From: Pachypanchax playfairii
Lineage: Eukaryota; Chordata; Actinopteri; Cyprinodontiformes; Aplocheilidae
DNA length: 64,000 nucleotides
Direction of reading: 5' to 3'
Assembly: GCA_006937955.1 (NCBI GenBank)
Contig: SSNP01000249.1
Location: forward strand, 33,215 to 97,214
How positions within the stretch are numbered: position 1 is the first letter of the stretch; every line of letters starts with the position of its first letter. The notes beneath the pieces are model-generated. The model was not told the origin of the DNA and did no database searches. It saw nothing but the letters and a program-made list of their open reading frames with translations. A program made the translations under genes and the position numbers. Below, piece by piece: positions 13,571 to 24,445 of the stretch.

Positions 13571-15155
13571 GAAAATGTTCTGCCTGCAATCCACAACACA
13601 ATGACATGTAATGCAATTTATCAATTTGAAACAAATATTGCTAATAAACATTTAAAAAGGATATAAAGACAACAAATCAACTATAAAGTCCTTAAATATT
13701 TATGCCTGGTCTTTTTTATGTCTTACTTTCAAACTTGTTCTTACCATTTGTAATTTGACTTCTCAGGTATGTATTTTTGTTCACATATATATGATTCACC
13801 CATTTTCTATGTTATTGTGTTGTTTTTTGGAGTAATGTGCATCGAGGACAAGAGTAAAAGTTAACCAGAGCAAATTTCCTGTGTGCAAGATGCTTGGCCA
13901 AATAAATCTGATTCTGAGTCCAATCCTGATAACTTCTTTAGTTTAAATTGACAGCGATCATCTGTAGTCCAAACTTTGAGAACCACTGATCCATTCAATT
14001 CAGCATATCGTGCCAGACATATTGTCTCTCTGTTGTATGAGCAAATGTATCAAACATGTAAACATTCAGGAGTATGGATTAGTCATTTACAGTCATGTGA
14101 AGCTTTGTCACTGAGTTGATCTACCTTGCTGTTAAGCTCTTTATGGCACCTGTTAGCCCAGTTTCTTGCCTGACAAATGTGAGAACATAAAAATAAATTT
14201 ACAGTTTGGTTCATTTACAACAGGTGGGGCCCTCAGGGGAGGCATTTCTGTGGTGGCTAGGGAGCAGAAGCAGCAATCGACTCTAAGCAAAGACTATCAA
14301 ATGATAAAATATTAAACAGGATAATAAAGAAGCTCCATTTGATATTAAAGACTCAAAAGACATTCTTCTCTTTCATTCTCCCCAGAGACAGTCTAACAGA
14401 CCAGAGTGTGACTGAAATACTGACGCAAAAGCCTTCAGGTGTAAAGAGGCTCATCTCAGCCTTGCTCTACCTCCTCTCTCAATCCACTGACGTCAGATTG
14501 CATTTCTGAGCAGATGGAAAACTATAACAGTGAACTACAGCAAAAACATGAACTGGACACATTACAAAACTTTTGGGAATAATCAGAGCTCTTAAAATAT
14601 CCAACAACATAGAGAGAGACTTGGATTATTCAACATAAATCCAACATAATGCATCCGTGACTGTCTAAATGCAAGATTCTCTGGCTGAAACAGATACAAC
14701 AGCTTATAGTTTTACTACATCGTTGGTCATTTGCGATCAAAGGTACGTGTCACAAACTGCTGCCATGAGGAGATTTTAAAACTTCTTTTTCCAGCCTCCC
14801 ATGCACATGGACGATGACTCATGTAGGATTTAATGTGATTTTCATGTTCTGCTTGTCAGCGTTGCTTGACAAAAAGCCTGTGGACTCATTTAGATCATAC
14901 TTTTAAGACTTTTAAGAAAGTGTGTGCAATTCCCAAACATATGCCAAGACTGCAATTATTTATACAACATAAAAAAAAGGTTTGTTAGGCCATGTCAGAT
15001 GTCCAAAGATAAAGGGCCAGAAAGAAATCTGTTTACACCATAGATTCTGTATTTGTGGTTCTGTTGTGAAGTTCTACTCAGAACAGGATATAAAGAAGAG
15101 TCAACACATTTATTCCTTAACAGATCAAAAGTGATTAAAAGTCATACTGTATATA
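13571..15155. other. Non-coding DNA, nothing recognised
   Basis: About 1.6 kb with no open frame above 60 codons, no terminal repeats and no RNA gene that I can see. A poly-T run lies just upstream near 13,502-13,517. Confidence 0.55.
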
Positions 15156-15157
15156 TA

Positions 15158-16605
15158 CAGTTGAGGCCAAAATTATCAGCCCCCAGGAATTATGGAACAT
15201 TTTTCTAAACTTCTTTCCAATATTTGCAGCATTGATCAAATTTTACACAAGCAAACATTCACCAGTGCTACTTAGTAGCTTTTGGTACATTTTGTCATAA
15301 AAATGTTAAAAAATTTGGGTGGTCAAAAACGTTGGCTTTAAAATGTGAACGTTTGCCTTAAAAACACATCTACAGTAATTAACCAATCAGCTTTAAAACC
15401 ACACCTGTGCAGTTAATTGGTTTCCTAACAACATTCATTTAGCATAAAAGACTCCACGGAACACATGAACACATGAGGGGGACTACTGTTACTCACCTAG
15501 CCAAAGACAGAGGAGATCACTCTGGAGCTCAGAAAGAAGATGGTAGATGCTCATGATAAGGATGAAGGCTAAACTGTCATTTCCAAATGATTCACAGTGT
15601 CTAAAACTGCTGGATATTGCATCATTGCAAAGTACAAAGAGACAAATTCTGTAAGAAACAAACCTGGACGTGGCTGTAAGTACAAGATTTGAAGAACTCA
15701 GGAGAGGAAACTGGTCAGATACGTCAGCAAGGAGTGTCAAGAGATGCCCAAATTTGGGTAAGCGGTCAGTCAAAACAGGAACCTCAGACATCTGCCAAGA
15801 ACATTGCTGCTGACCTGGACTCTTCTGGAGTCGATGTTTCAAGGAACACAGGTGTAAGGGCTCTTTGTGGTAGTGGGTTTCCAGCCATTGTCCCAGAAGA
15901 ACATCTATACTCAAAGAACAGCACATCACAGCCCGACTCAGGTTTGCCCCATGAGTATTAGGTAAAGATGAGTTTTGGAAGTCTGTGTTTTGGTCTGATG
16001 AGACTAAACTGGAACTGTTTGCACATGTGGATGTTGCTTATGTTTGGTGAAGAAAGGGAGAGACCTTCAACCCCAGGAACACAGTTCCGCAGTTAAACGT
16101 GGTGGTGCAGCATCATGCTGTGGGCTGTTCTGCAGCTTCAGATATATGGGGTCTTGTTCAGGTGGCTTCATGGAAAAAGAACATTATGTTGATATCTTGA
16201 GGGAGAATATGCAGAAATTTGCTCATAGTCTAGGCTTCCGGTCATCGCTGGGTCTTTCAATCGGACAATGACGCAAAGCAGATATTGAAATTAGCCAAGC
16301 TAAAACAATCTGCAAACGAAGAATGGGCCAAAATCTGTGACCTGTCCCAACTTAATAAAAAAATACTCTAAGAGACTTTTGTCAGTTGTGGCTCAGAAGG
16401 GATTCACTATTTACTATTAATGGGGGTTTGGGATGTCTCATATTTGCCCTTTCTTGTTTTAACTCAGTGTATCAATAAAATATCCTTTTATATAGTGCAT
16501 TTGTTTCCAAAATAACTAACACATCTTGTTAATGGTCATTTATATGGCAAAATAAAGAGTGTTGTCAAATTTCATAAGGTGGCCATTAATTTTGGCCTCA
16601 AATAT
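15158..16605 (+). mobile_element. Degenerate Tc1-like element with recognisable ends
   Basis: The left end is CAGTTGAGGCCAAAATTAT beginning at 15,158 after a TA. The right end, near 16,580-16,605, is ATTAATTTTGGCCTCAA, its inverted counterpart, followed by TA-rich sequence. The length of about 1.45 kb suits a Tc1 element that has lost part of its middle. The family differs from the intact copy at 19,423, whose ends start CAGTGGGGCAAAGAAG. The transposase inside is broken (described separately), so the copy is inactive. Confidence 0.88.
15690..16335 (+). pseudogene. Broken Tc1 transposase with internal deletion
   Basis: Fragments in different frames keep the Tc1 order. An N-terminal DNA-binding segment contains TSAKNIAADLDSSGVDVSRN (about 15,790-15,855). 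The first catalytic block WSDETKLELF is at 15,991-16,020. A central block with NPRN and HHAVGCS-like remnants of the HGGGSIMLWGCF motif is at about 16,065-16,130. A fragment KEHYVDILRENMQKF follows, then a shifted DND motif near 16,265. From there it jumps to EEWAKI at about 16,318, omitting the segment that normally holds DLNPIENLW. The third catalytic acid is therefore deleted, not merely mutated. Several frameshifts and stops confirm it is a fossil. Confidence 0.83.
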
Positions 16606-19300
16606 GTATGTATGTAGTTTTTACACTTTTTGCCTTTTGCACAACACAGTGGTATTGCTTTGAAAATAAATACCCAGTGGTGGCTGAGTCCATCCATCAG
16701 CCAATAGACTCACATTATTTTCCACATTAATCCCAAAAAAGTATCATCAAGACATTTAAAATTGTCAATAAAAATAATAAAGTCAACATGTCTTTTGCTG
16801 GAGATAAAAATTATTTTTATGCATTTTAAGTGGGAAAAACCAAAATATCTCAATGTTTGTATGTCTCTAAAATGTTTTTAGTAGAGACTGTCCTTCATCA
16901 GATGGGACATGCAGCTGCTGAGGATGACCTCTACCTGTGTACAGGTATGGATACCAACAACAAACACATTTAGAATCTCTGTCTTGTGTTGTTCCTGTCC
17001 TCTTTGTTCTTATTGCCCCTCTGGGATGGGCTTCATGTCCATTTAAAGTCACTGTGTTAAGAAAGAAAATGGAACTAAACAACAGAAATATAAGTCATCA
17101 ACAGACAGAGGCTAAGCAGTGATTTGCATTGGATAAGTGTTAATATTAATGTCGACTTACATACAGAAGTGAAACCCTCAGACTCCTGAAACAATGTGAA
17201 CTAGTGTCTAATGCATCCTTTTTTAGACTCTTTATTATAGTGTTCTGACTTGTTTTGCTAAATCTCAGACATTCTGGAGCATGAAAACAATTTCTGCACT
17301 TTAATCTTCCACTTTCTAAGTCTAAAGATTGAAGGTGGCGTGATGGTTTAATCACAGCTTGTTTACCATCTCTTATTTAATCAACTGAAGTAACAAACTG
17401 ACACAAGGGTAACAGAAAATAAAGAGCCACAGGCGACTCTTAACCTCCCAGTGCTGCTGCACATGGTTAAATGATCCACAGAGTTAAAACTAAGAAAGAA
17501 TAATAAGGGGAAAGAAAAAAAGTTGTTCAGGTTGTACAAGGTATGAAGTTCCCAAATGGTTTTGCTGCACAAAGATAGACTTTTTTGCTTTCCCTACCAT
17601 CAGTAGCGTTGGTGTGACAGTTGTCTGAGAGCAATCCATTCATTCTTTTTCTAATTATCACCCACAGCAGTGATTAAAGGACATGCAAGACTACTCTCTA
17701 CTCAACGTTCACTCACAATTAGTGTTTTGTATACCACACAATGAAGGAGTGTAAACAAGATATAAAATACAAGTGTGCGATAATGAGGCTCTATAATTAA
17801 GTAAGTGCAGTTGAATCATCATCTGAACAATTTCTGAAGGGGCTACCATCAGCTTCATTTGATATCACCTGTTAACTGTTTCTGTGCCACAATCACAAAA
17901 GAGCAGATTGCCTTTCATTTACTCTAATCACCAATTCACCAACACAGCTGGATCACCTAAAATAGATCAGTGAGATTAAGATAGGTCAACCTGTCATTCA
18001 CAATGTTAACAAGCTAAGTTTAGCAGGATTAGCTGTTACTTTGGATGAAAATGTGCTACATCCCTAAAATCCTTTAATCCAGAGAAATAAATCCTTAACA
18101 TCCAACATCCCAGGAAGTGTAGAGTTAAAGAGTGATGGAAAGCTGGACAGAAAAATGGAAACTTTTGCAATTAGAGTCAATTAACTTGGAACAATTTGTT
18201 CAGTGAGCTATAAAAAACAAAGTTTTGCTTTGGCAGGTGATCTTATAGTCCTGGCAGATCATCATACATATATTTATAAAATAAGACTAATTTTACAGCC
18301 ATTAGACATGTAACCTACTGGAAACATTGAATTAAAGTAGATGCAGGTGTAATGGTTAGAAAATTATGACCAGGTGTGAGCGAAGAGCAGAAACAAAACT
18401 GAAGGGTTTTCCACTAAAGCAATTGGCGTGCTATGCCAAGGGGGTTTGCCATGCTGGTTCTTTTTGAAGGGGGCTGCAGAAAGATGGTTAATCCACTTAT
18501 ATTATGCAGAACTTTTTTCTTTCCCCAAGCAAACAGATGTGCTCTTATCACTAATCCAGCTCATGAGCAACAGTGGTGTAATGTCTGATCTGTGAACAAG
18601 ATCTGTAAACCATGCTGCAAAAAGGACTTGGACATAACACATTTTCAAATGTTGCACTCTATTTAGTTGCTGGTGTCCATAAGCCAACCCTGGCTTCTAA
18701 TAAAAGTGCTTCTTTTCTTTGGCCTAGGAAAAAAACTGTGTTCCACCACAATGTATGTATTTATTTTGTGATGATCGTGTATATGCTTCAGCTGTTGAAA
18801 CAGAAAGAACTAGTATTAAGCTTTGGCTCCAACCAACCATACAACCCAGGGACATGAGAAAGGAAATGAAACAAGAGGGACACAACAGCAAAATGGTCTC
18901 ATCAAAACCCAACACAGAATCCACAAAATGCAAAACCGTGAAAGGCAGATAATTTAAATGCAAGTAAACTTTGACATTTTGAGCCCAAGTTCTTTTCCTG
19001 ATTGTCTATATCTGGAGTTAAATGAGATTGTGGTATTTGGCTATGCTTTTTTATTTCAACTATTTATTTGTCAAGTAAAATAAAACTATCTGACACTGAA
19101 AAAAAGATTGTGATAAAAGATATTCCACCACAGCATTTCCCAATACTGGTTGTTGAGACATACTGCATTGCACATGTGATTGTTTACCTGCTTCCACACA
19201 CCTGGGTTAAGTTAATGAAGTTAACTCTGTAGCTGTGAGTCTTTCTCTGACTTAATTTGCTAAATGTAACTTTTTGTTTTTTTTCAATATAGTACATATA
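16606..19300. other. Non-coding DNA, nothing firm recognised
   Basis: About 2.7 kb of AT-rich sequence with only short frames (at most about 80 codons) in several overlapping phases. No terminal repeats, exons or RNA genes could be supported. Confidence 0.55.
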
Positions 19301-19422
19301 TATACACACACACACACACTTTGGACTAATTATCTCTTTTTTACCTTGTTTACTTTTATCTCTATGGACCTTTATTTGTGTCTGTGTTAAATAAAGAATG
19401 AATGAATATATATATATATATA
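19301..19422. repeat. CA and TA microsatellites next to the Tc1 insertion
   Basis: A (CA)n run of about eight units covers 19,303-19,319. A TA run covers about 19,407-19,422 and ends exactly at the left TA of the intact Tc1. Tc1 elements insert at TA dinucleotides, so a TA run is a natural target. Confidence 0.85.
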
Positions 19423-19622
19423 CAGTGGGGCAAAGAAGTATTTAGTCAGCCACCAATTGTGTAAGTTCTCCCACTTAAAAAGATCAGAGAGGCCTGTAAT
19501 TTTCATCATAGGTATACCTCAACTATGAGAGACAAAATGAGGAAAAAAAATCCAGAAAATCACATTGTCTGATTTTTAAAGAATTTATTTGCAAATTATG
19601 GTGGAAAATAAGTATTTGGTCA
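19423..19622 (+). repeat. Left terminal inverted repeat of the intact Tc1
   Basis: A 200-bp repeat matching the reverse complement of 20,825-21,024. It contains the outer and inner transposase-site-like direct repeats at its two ends. The first bases are CAGTGGGGCAAAG, directly after the target TA. Confidence 0.96.
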
Positions 19623-19785
19623 CCTACAAAGAAGTAAGATTTCTGGCTTTCACAGACCTGTAACTTCTTTAAGAGGCTCCTCGGTCCTCCGCTCGTTACC
19701 TGTATTAATGGCACCTGTGTGAACTCGTTATCAGTATAAAAGACACCTGTCCACAACCTCAAACAGTCACGCTCCAAACTCCACT

Positions 19786-20808
19786 ATGGCCAAGACCAAA
19801 GAGCTGTCAAAGGACACCAGAAACAAAATTGTAGACCTTCACCAGGCTGGGAAGACTGAATCTGCAATAGGTAAGCAGCTTGGTGTGAAGAAATCAACTG
19901 TGGGAGCAATTATTAGAAAATGGAAGACATACAAGACCACTGATAATCTCCCTCGATCTGGGGCTCCACGCAAGATCTCACCTCGTGGGGTCAAAATGAT
20001 CACAAGAACGGTGAGCAAAAATCCCAGAACCACACGGAGGGACCTAGTGAATGACCTGCAGAGAGCTGGGACCAAAGTAACAAAGGCTACCATCAGTAAC
20101 ACACTACGCCGCCAGGGACTCAAATCCTGCAGTGCCAGACGTGTCCCCCTGCTGAAGCCAGGACACGTCCAGGCCCGTCTGCGGTTTGCTAGAGAGCATT
20201 TGGATGATCCAGAAGAGGATTGGGAGAACATCATATGGTCAGATGAAACCAAAATAGAACTTTTTGGTAGAAACTCAACTTGTCGTGTTTGGAGGGGAAA
20301 GAATGCTGAGTTGGATCCAAAGAACACCATACCTACTGTAAAGCATGGGGGTGGAAACATCATGCTTTGGGGCTGTTTTTCTGCAAGGGGACCAGGACGA
20401 CTGATCCGTGTAAAGGAAAGAATGAATGGGGCCATGTATCATAAGATTTTGAGTGAAAACCTCCTTCCATCAGCAAGGGCATTGAAAATGAGACGTGGCT
20501 GGGTCTTTCAGCATGACAATGATCCCAAACACACCGCCCGGGCAACGAAGGAGTGGCTTCGTAAGAAGCATTTCAAGGTCCTGGAGTGGCCTAGCCAGTC
20601 TCCAGATCTCAACCCCATAGAAAATCTCTGGAGGGAGTTGAAAGTCCGTGTTGCCCAGCGTCAGCCCCAAAACATCACTGTTCTAGAGGAGATCTGCATG
20701 GAGGAATGGGCCAAAGTACCAGCAACAGTGTGTGAAAACCTTGTGAAGACTTACAGAAAACGTTTGACCTCTGTCATTGCCAACAAAGGCTATATAACAA
20801 AGTATTGA
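19786..20808 (+). CDS. Tc1/mariner transposase, intact DD34E
   Basis: A single uninterrupted exon of 340 codons, the usual length for fish Tc1 transposases. The N-terminal third (about residues 1-110) has two helix-turn-helix regions for binding the terminal repeats: one around residues 10-48, and one around 64-112 with TTRRDLVNDL and KVTKATISNTL. They are joined by a basic linker SGAPRK at 58-63, where relatives have a GRPR-like motif. The catalytic domain carries WSDETK with D153, the HGGG motif at 187-190 before NIMLWGCF, HDNDPKH with D244, and NPIENLW with E279. The spacing of 34 residues between D244 and E279 defines DD34E, and the numbering matches Sleeping Beauty. These three acids bind the metal ions for cut-and-paste excision and integration at TA. 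The ATG at 19,786 was chosen because it begins the conserved MAKTKELSKD start and sits about 160 bp inside the left repeat. The gene lacks introns, stops and frameshifts. Activity is inferred, not shown. Confidence 0.97.
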   Translation: MAKTKELSKDTRNKIVDLHQAGKTESAIGKQLGVKKSTVGAIIRKWKTYKTTDNLPRSGAPRKISPRGVKMITRTVSKNPRTTRRDLVNDLQRAGTKVTKATISNTLRRQGLKSCSARRVPLLKPGHVQARLRFAREHLDDPEEDWENIIWSDETKIELFGRNSTCRVWRGKNAELDPKNTIPTVKHGGGNIMLWGCFSARGPGRLIRVKERMNGAMYHKILSENLLPSARALKMRRGWVFQHDNDPKHTARATKEWLRKKHFKVLEWPSQSPDLNPIENLWRELKVRVAQRQPQNITVLEEICMEEWAKVPATVCENLVKTYRKRLTSVIANKGYITKY

Positions 20809-20824
20809 GATTAACTTTTGTTAT

Positions 20825-21024
20825 TGACCAAATACTTATTTTCCACCATAATTTGCAAATAAATTCTTTAAAAATCAGACAATGTGATTTTCTGGATTTT
20901 TTTTCCTCATTTTGTCTCTCATAGTTGAGGTATACCTATGATGAAAATTACAGGCCTCTCTGATCTTTTTAAGTGGGAGAACTTACACAATTGGTGGCTG
21001 ACTAAATACTTCTTTGCCCCACTG
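20825..21024 (-). repeat. Right terminal inverted repeat of the intact Tc1
   Basis: Reverse complement of the left repeat over 200 bp, ending CCCCACTG before TA at 21,025-21,026. It begins 16 bp after the transposase stop codon. Confidence 0.96.
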
Positions 21025-21027
21025 TAA

Positions 21028-21028
<1 letters not shown>

Positions 21029-21057
<29 letters not shown>
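21029..21057. repeat. TG/GT microsatellite
   Basis: About 14 TG units directly after the right TA of the intact Tc1. Together with the TA and CA runs on the left, it suggests the element landed in a simple-repeat tract. Confidence 0.9.
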
Positions 21058-21061
<4 letters not shown>

Positions 21062-23881
21062 AAACATTAAAAAAGGAAATTTGTCCACCAAATTCCCACC
21101 AAGTTGCCATATTGGCAGTAAATACCTGTTGGTGACTCTCCACGTGAAAACAAGTCATGTGCCTGGAAATCTTATTAAGCTTATTCAAGGCTTTGCTGCA
21201 GCCTGCTTTAAATCTAAAGCTTAAGAGGAGTACAAAGGTAATGAGGGGTGAATCTACTTTGTGACGCTTTGAAAATGTTTCCTTTAAACCAGCTAATATC
21301 TTTCACCAACCTAGCAATGGCGGTGAAAAGGTCCAACATCCCAGCAGGCATCTGTTCATGTCGGTAGGTAGCTTTGAATAAAGTGCACCTTTAGCTCTCA
21401 TTGGGCAGAAGTCAACAGCTTTCTGTTGCACATAATCCATCCTGTGGAAAGTTCTCATAAATCCACAAGTGTTTAATTTTTCCCAACATCCTTTATCTTT
21501 TATTTTTAGTAGCTTGAGGTCACTCTTACATCCAGAACTTTAGTGCTGCAGGTAAATAGCTGCACTTCCTTCTTCTGTCTTATAGTAACTCAGCTCTTCC
21601 TTTAGGCAACCTAAACAGAGTCAAGCTTGGCAGTGAAAAAAGCAATTTGTTAAAAGGACTGTGGAGTGCTCTTGTCTAATGTTTCATTAAATTATCCCTA
21701 TTCACCCGCCTCTAGTCTGTAGTAAAGCCTCTTATGGCAGCAGTGGGATTTCAAGCAGCAGAGCTGAGGTCAGTGGCAATCTGATATTTCTTTCTATGTT
21801 ATGGAGTCTCTCCAGCTGGGGTTGCAAGTTACACTGCTGTGTTTTTGTTTTTAGTTTCCTTCCAGCTGCTCAAAGAGGCTAACACAGATAATAGGTTTGC
21901 TGTTTGCAACTTAGGTTCTCTCCTAAATACTGATTACTTTTAACCCAAATCATCAGGTCAGCTTTTTTAAGATTTTTTTAAACAAACCTTACAGTCACCA
22001 ACATGCTGAATACTTTTAAAGTGTTTGGCACAGCTTTGATTCAGAGCTTTTACTAACAGCCAAAAATATATTTTTAATGTAGCTGCAGTGCATTCCCAGA
22101 CAGTTTGAATTTCAAAAACATATAAATGCAAAAACAGGGCCTGAGGCATGTTGGTTTCTCTGAGGCTAAAACCACATATTGCTTTACCCTGTACTTACAA
22201 CATTTTTAATCTATAATGGATTTGTGCTGCTAACCACCTGCATATAAGTTTGATGTGGGGCAGTGCTCAAACACCATAACGGAAATACATTAGATTAAAA
22301 AAAATCAGAACTGATTTGCTTTTTGCTTTTTTATTATTGGAGACAAACTGTTCTGGTGAAACAGCGTGCGTGCAACACTGTCACCCTGATTCAGGCCATC
22401 TGCAACAACACAAAGCAACCAGAACGGATTCTCTCATCTGAAATTAATGAACTTCCTCAGGAGTATTATGCATTATACATGTAAGATTTGTTGTTTCTTA
22501 TGCATTCTACCTTCATCCAGTGATACACATGAAGCTGATGAGGTGATGCACTTTAACACACTAAGCAGCTCAAGTAGATTTAAATACATCATAACCCTTT
22601 TACAGCAAGGAGGTCAGTTGTACAGTAGTGGCACATTTTCCAAGATGCTGACCTCTTCTCTGCAGACAATAATAAAAAAAATCCATGGCAGTTCACAGGC
22701 AGCAATAACACAATTACTGCTCCATTGTTTCGTCTCTTATTGTTTACGGAACAACTACTATGTTTTTGTAAAGCATCGGCAGCCCTGTACTGTATATGCA
22801 AACAGACACATCAGCTTCTGGCATGAGAAGACTACAGCAGGAAGCTCTGCACAAATATTCTTCACAGATAACGTTGACCTGAATAATCTCAACAATACTG
22901 TATGAATAATAATGTCGGAATAATACTGTCTGCCAGGGTGATGACTATCTGGGTCTAGGTGAAGCTGCAGGCTTTCTGATGCAGTGGTTGCCAACACAAG
23001 ACCTTCACAAATTTTGTCTTCTTGCCTGTTCAAACCTGGCACGAAATAGCTGCTCTGAGTCTTCACACCTGCAGAAGTTTTCTGATAAGAAAGACTATGA
23101 TGGTCTTTGCAGGGTCTTGGTGAGGTCTTTAAGGGTATGTGAAGAACACAGCAGGATCATCAAGACATGTGATATAGAATGGTAGATATACAGTACAACA
23201 ACATGCACAAAACCTTTGTCAAGGTGGTTTGTCATCACTGTGGTAGTGTGTTTCCAATACACTGCCAGTTCACTGCCACTCTAATGAACTGGGTGGATTG
23301 TGGTGTCAGTGTATCAATGACACTGACCCTTCATGCAAAGGTATAACTTGACAATCCAGATTTCAAGGCATGACTGGTCATGCTGGTATCATGCCTAAAC
23401 TAGTCACACAGTAGCATCATGCTAGCATGTTGTTGGGCTGTACGAGCTGCTGATGAGGGTGCAGGAGCATATTGGAGACATGGAAAATAGAAGAAAAGAC
23501 AACGGGGTGAGTACTTAGAGAGTAGCAGCATCATAACTGCTTTCACACTAGAGGAGTTTTCCAAATCACCTGCAATCCAATCATTCTCTAATGGGTTGTG
23601 TAGGTTGTGGAGGGGTTGTTACTCAGTTTGAAGGGAGTCTGTGGAGTATCAGGGTTTGTCAGTGGACAATGACCTCACTAAAATTAATTTGTGGTAAATT
23701 CTAATTTTGTGGACTTATCTAACCAAATCGTTTGTTCCTGAGGGTGTTCTTACTATGCTTCTAGATTTTGAATGCCCCCTTGGCAACATTAAATGATTTT
23801 TTATGTTCTGGTAAGCAAAATAAAGCTACTAAGTCAGTAAAAACACTACTGTTTAATCCCTTTATTGTCTTTTTTCCCTTC
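21058..23881. other. Non-coding DNA with one unrecognised 152-codon frame
   Basis: No repeats with clear ends. A 152-codon plus-strand frame at 22,447-22,905 is among the longest outside transposons, but it has no domain, signal peptide or coding-like codon pattern that I recognise. It is probably a chance frame. Confidence 0.5.
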
Positions 23882-24445
23882 TTAAAGGTACAGCATGTAA
23901 GATTAAGACCTTGTTGTCAAATTCAAATCCTGCAGTTTATGTAGAAAAAAAAAAACATCCACTCTCAGCCACTCACCCCCTCCCCTCCATGATATTTCTG
24001 TTGAGTTGCCAGTTCTGATGTTGATTCTCATTTTGTTTCTCTTGTATTTGTTCAATTTTTGGTAATGTCTTAAGGTCTATTTGTTAAGCGTTGAGTTTTC
24101 CTAAGTGCATTTGAATGCCCCATCACATGCAGCTCGGCTGACCAGTTGGAAGGATGTGGTGGTTTCTTACTTTTTGCTGCTGCTTGTCGTGGAATTCCAG
24201 CTGCTTGTGTTGAAGACTTGGCAGCCTTGCAGACTCACATGTGATTCGTTATGGAACCAGGAAGTCTGGACGTGTAAATAATGATTCTGGTCCGGGCTAG
24301 CTTTTTTAAAATGACCGAATCTAGCGACCACCCAGCCGACTGAGATTGAAATCTGTTACAGTGTGACTTTATTTTCAAGATTGGTGGGACATTAAACTGT
24401 TGTGTGAGTATTTACCTGTAAAATTCTTACATACTGTCCCTTTAA
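23882..24445. mobile_element. TTAA-flanked MITE, probably piggyBac-like
   Basis: The body is 23,886-24,441 (556 bp), bracketed by TTAA at 23,882-23,885 and 24,442-24,445. The left end reads AGGTACAGCATGTAAGA. The right end is TCTTACATACTGTCCCT, the same sequence inverted with three mismatches. TTAA duplication is the mark of piggyBac-type transposition. The inside has no transposase frame. The ends do not start with the CCY triplet common in piggyBac, so another TTAA-targeting family remains possible. Confidence 0.72.

Larger units (their letters stand above)
19423..21024 (+). mobile_element. Complete Tc1/mariner transposon with 200-bp inverted repeats
   Basis: The element is 1,602 bp, flanked by TA at 19,421-19,422 and 21,025-21,026. 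The terminal inverted repeats, 19,423-19,622 and 20,825-21,024, are 200 bp each and appear identical by eye over the full length. Each repeat holds two related direct repeats: an outer AAAGAAGTATTTAGTCA (19,432-19,448) and an inner AAATAAGTATTTGGTCA (19,606-19,622), 15 of 17 positions alike. This is the IR/DR arrangement known from Sleeping Beauty-type fish elements, where transposase binds both sites. Identical ends and an unbroken transposase gene point to recent insertion and possible present activity. Confidence 0.97.

Noticed and set aside
19839..20435. 198-codon minus-strand open frame
   Set aside because: It is the antisense shadow of the intact Tc1 transposase; no independent domain.
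22447..22905. 152-codon plus-strand frame
   Set aside because: No recognisable domain, repeated low-complexity serine and hydrophobic stretches, and no splice or promoter context. Probably a chance frame.
23900..23940. TTCAAATCC resembling a tRNA T-arm
   Set aside because: No A-box, anticodon arm or acceptor pairing around it; it lies inside a MITE.
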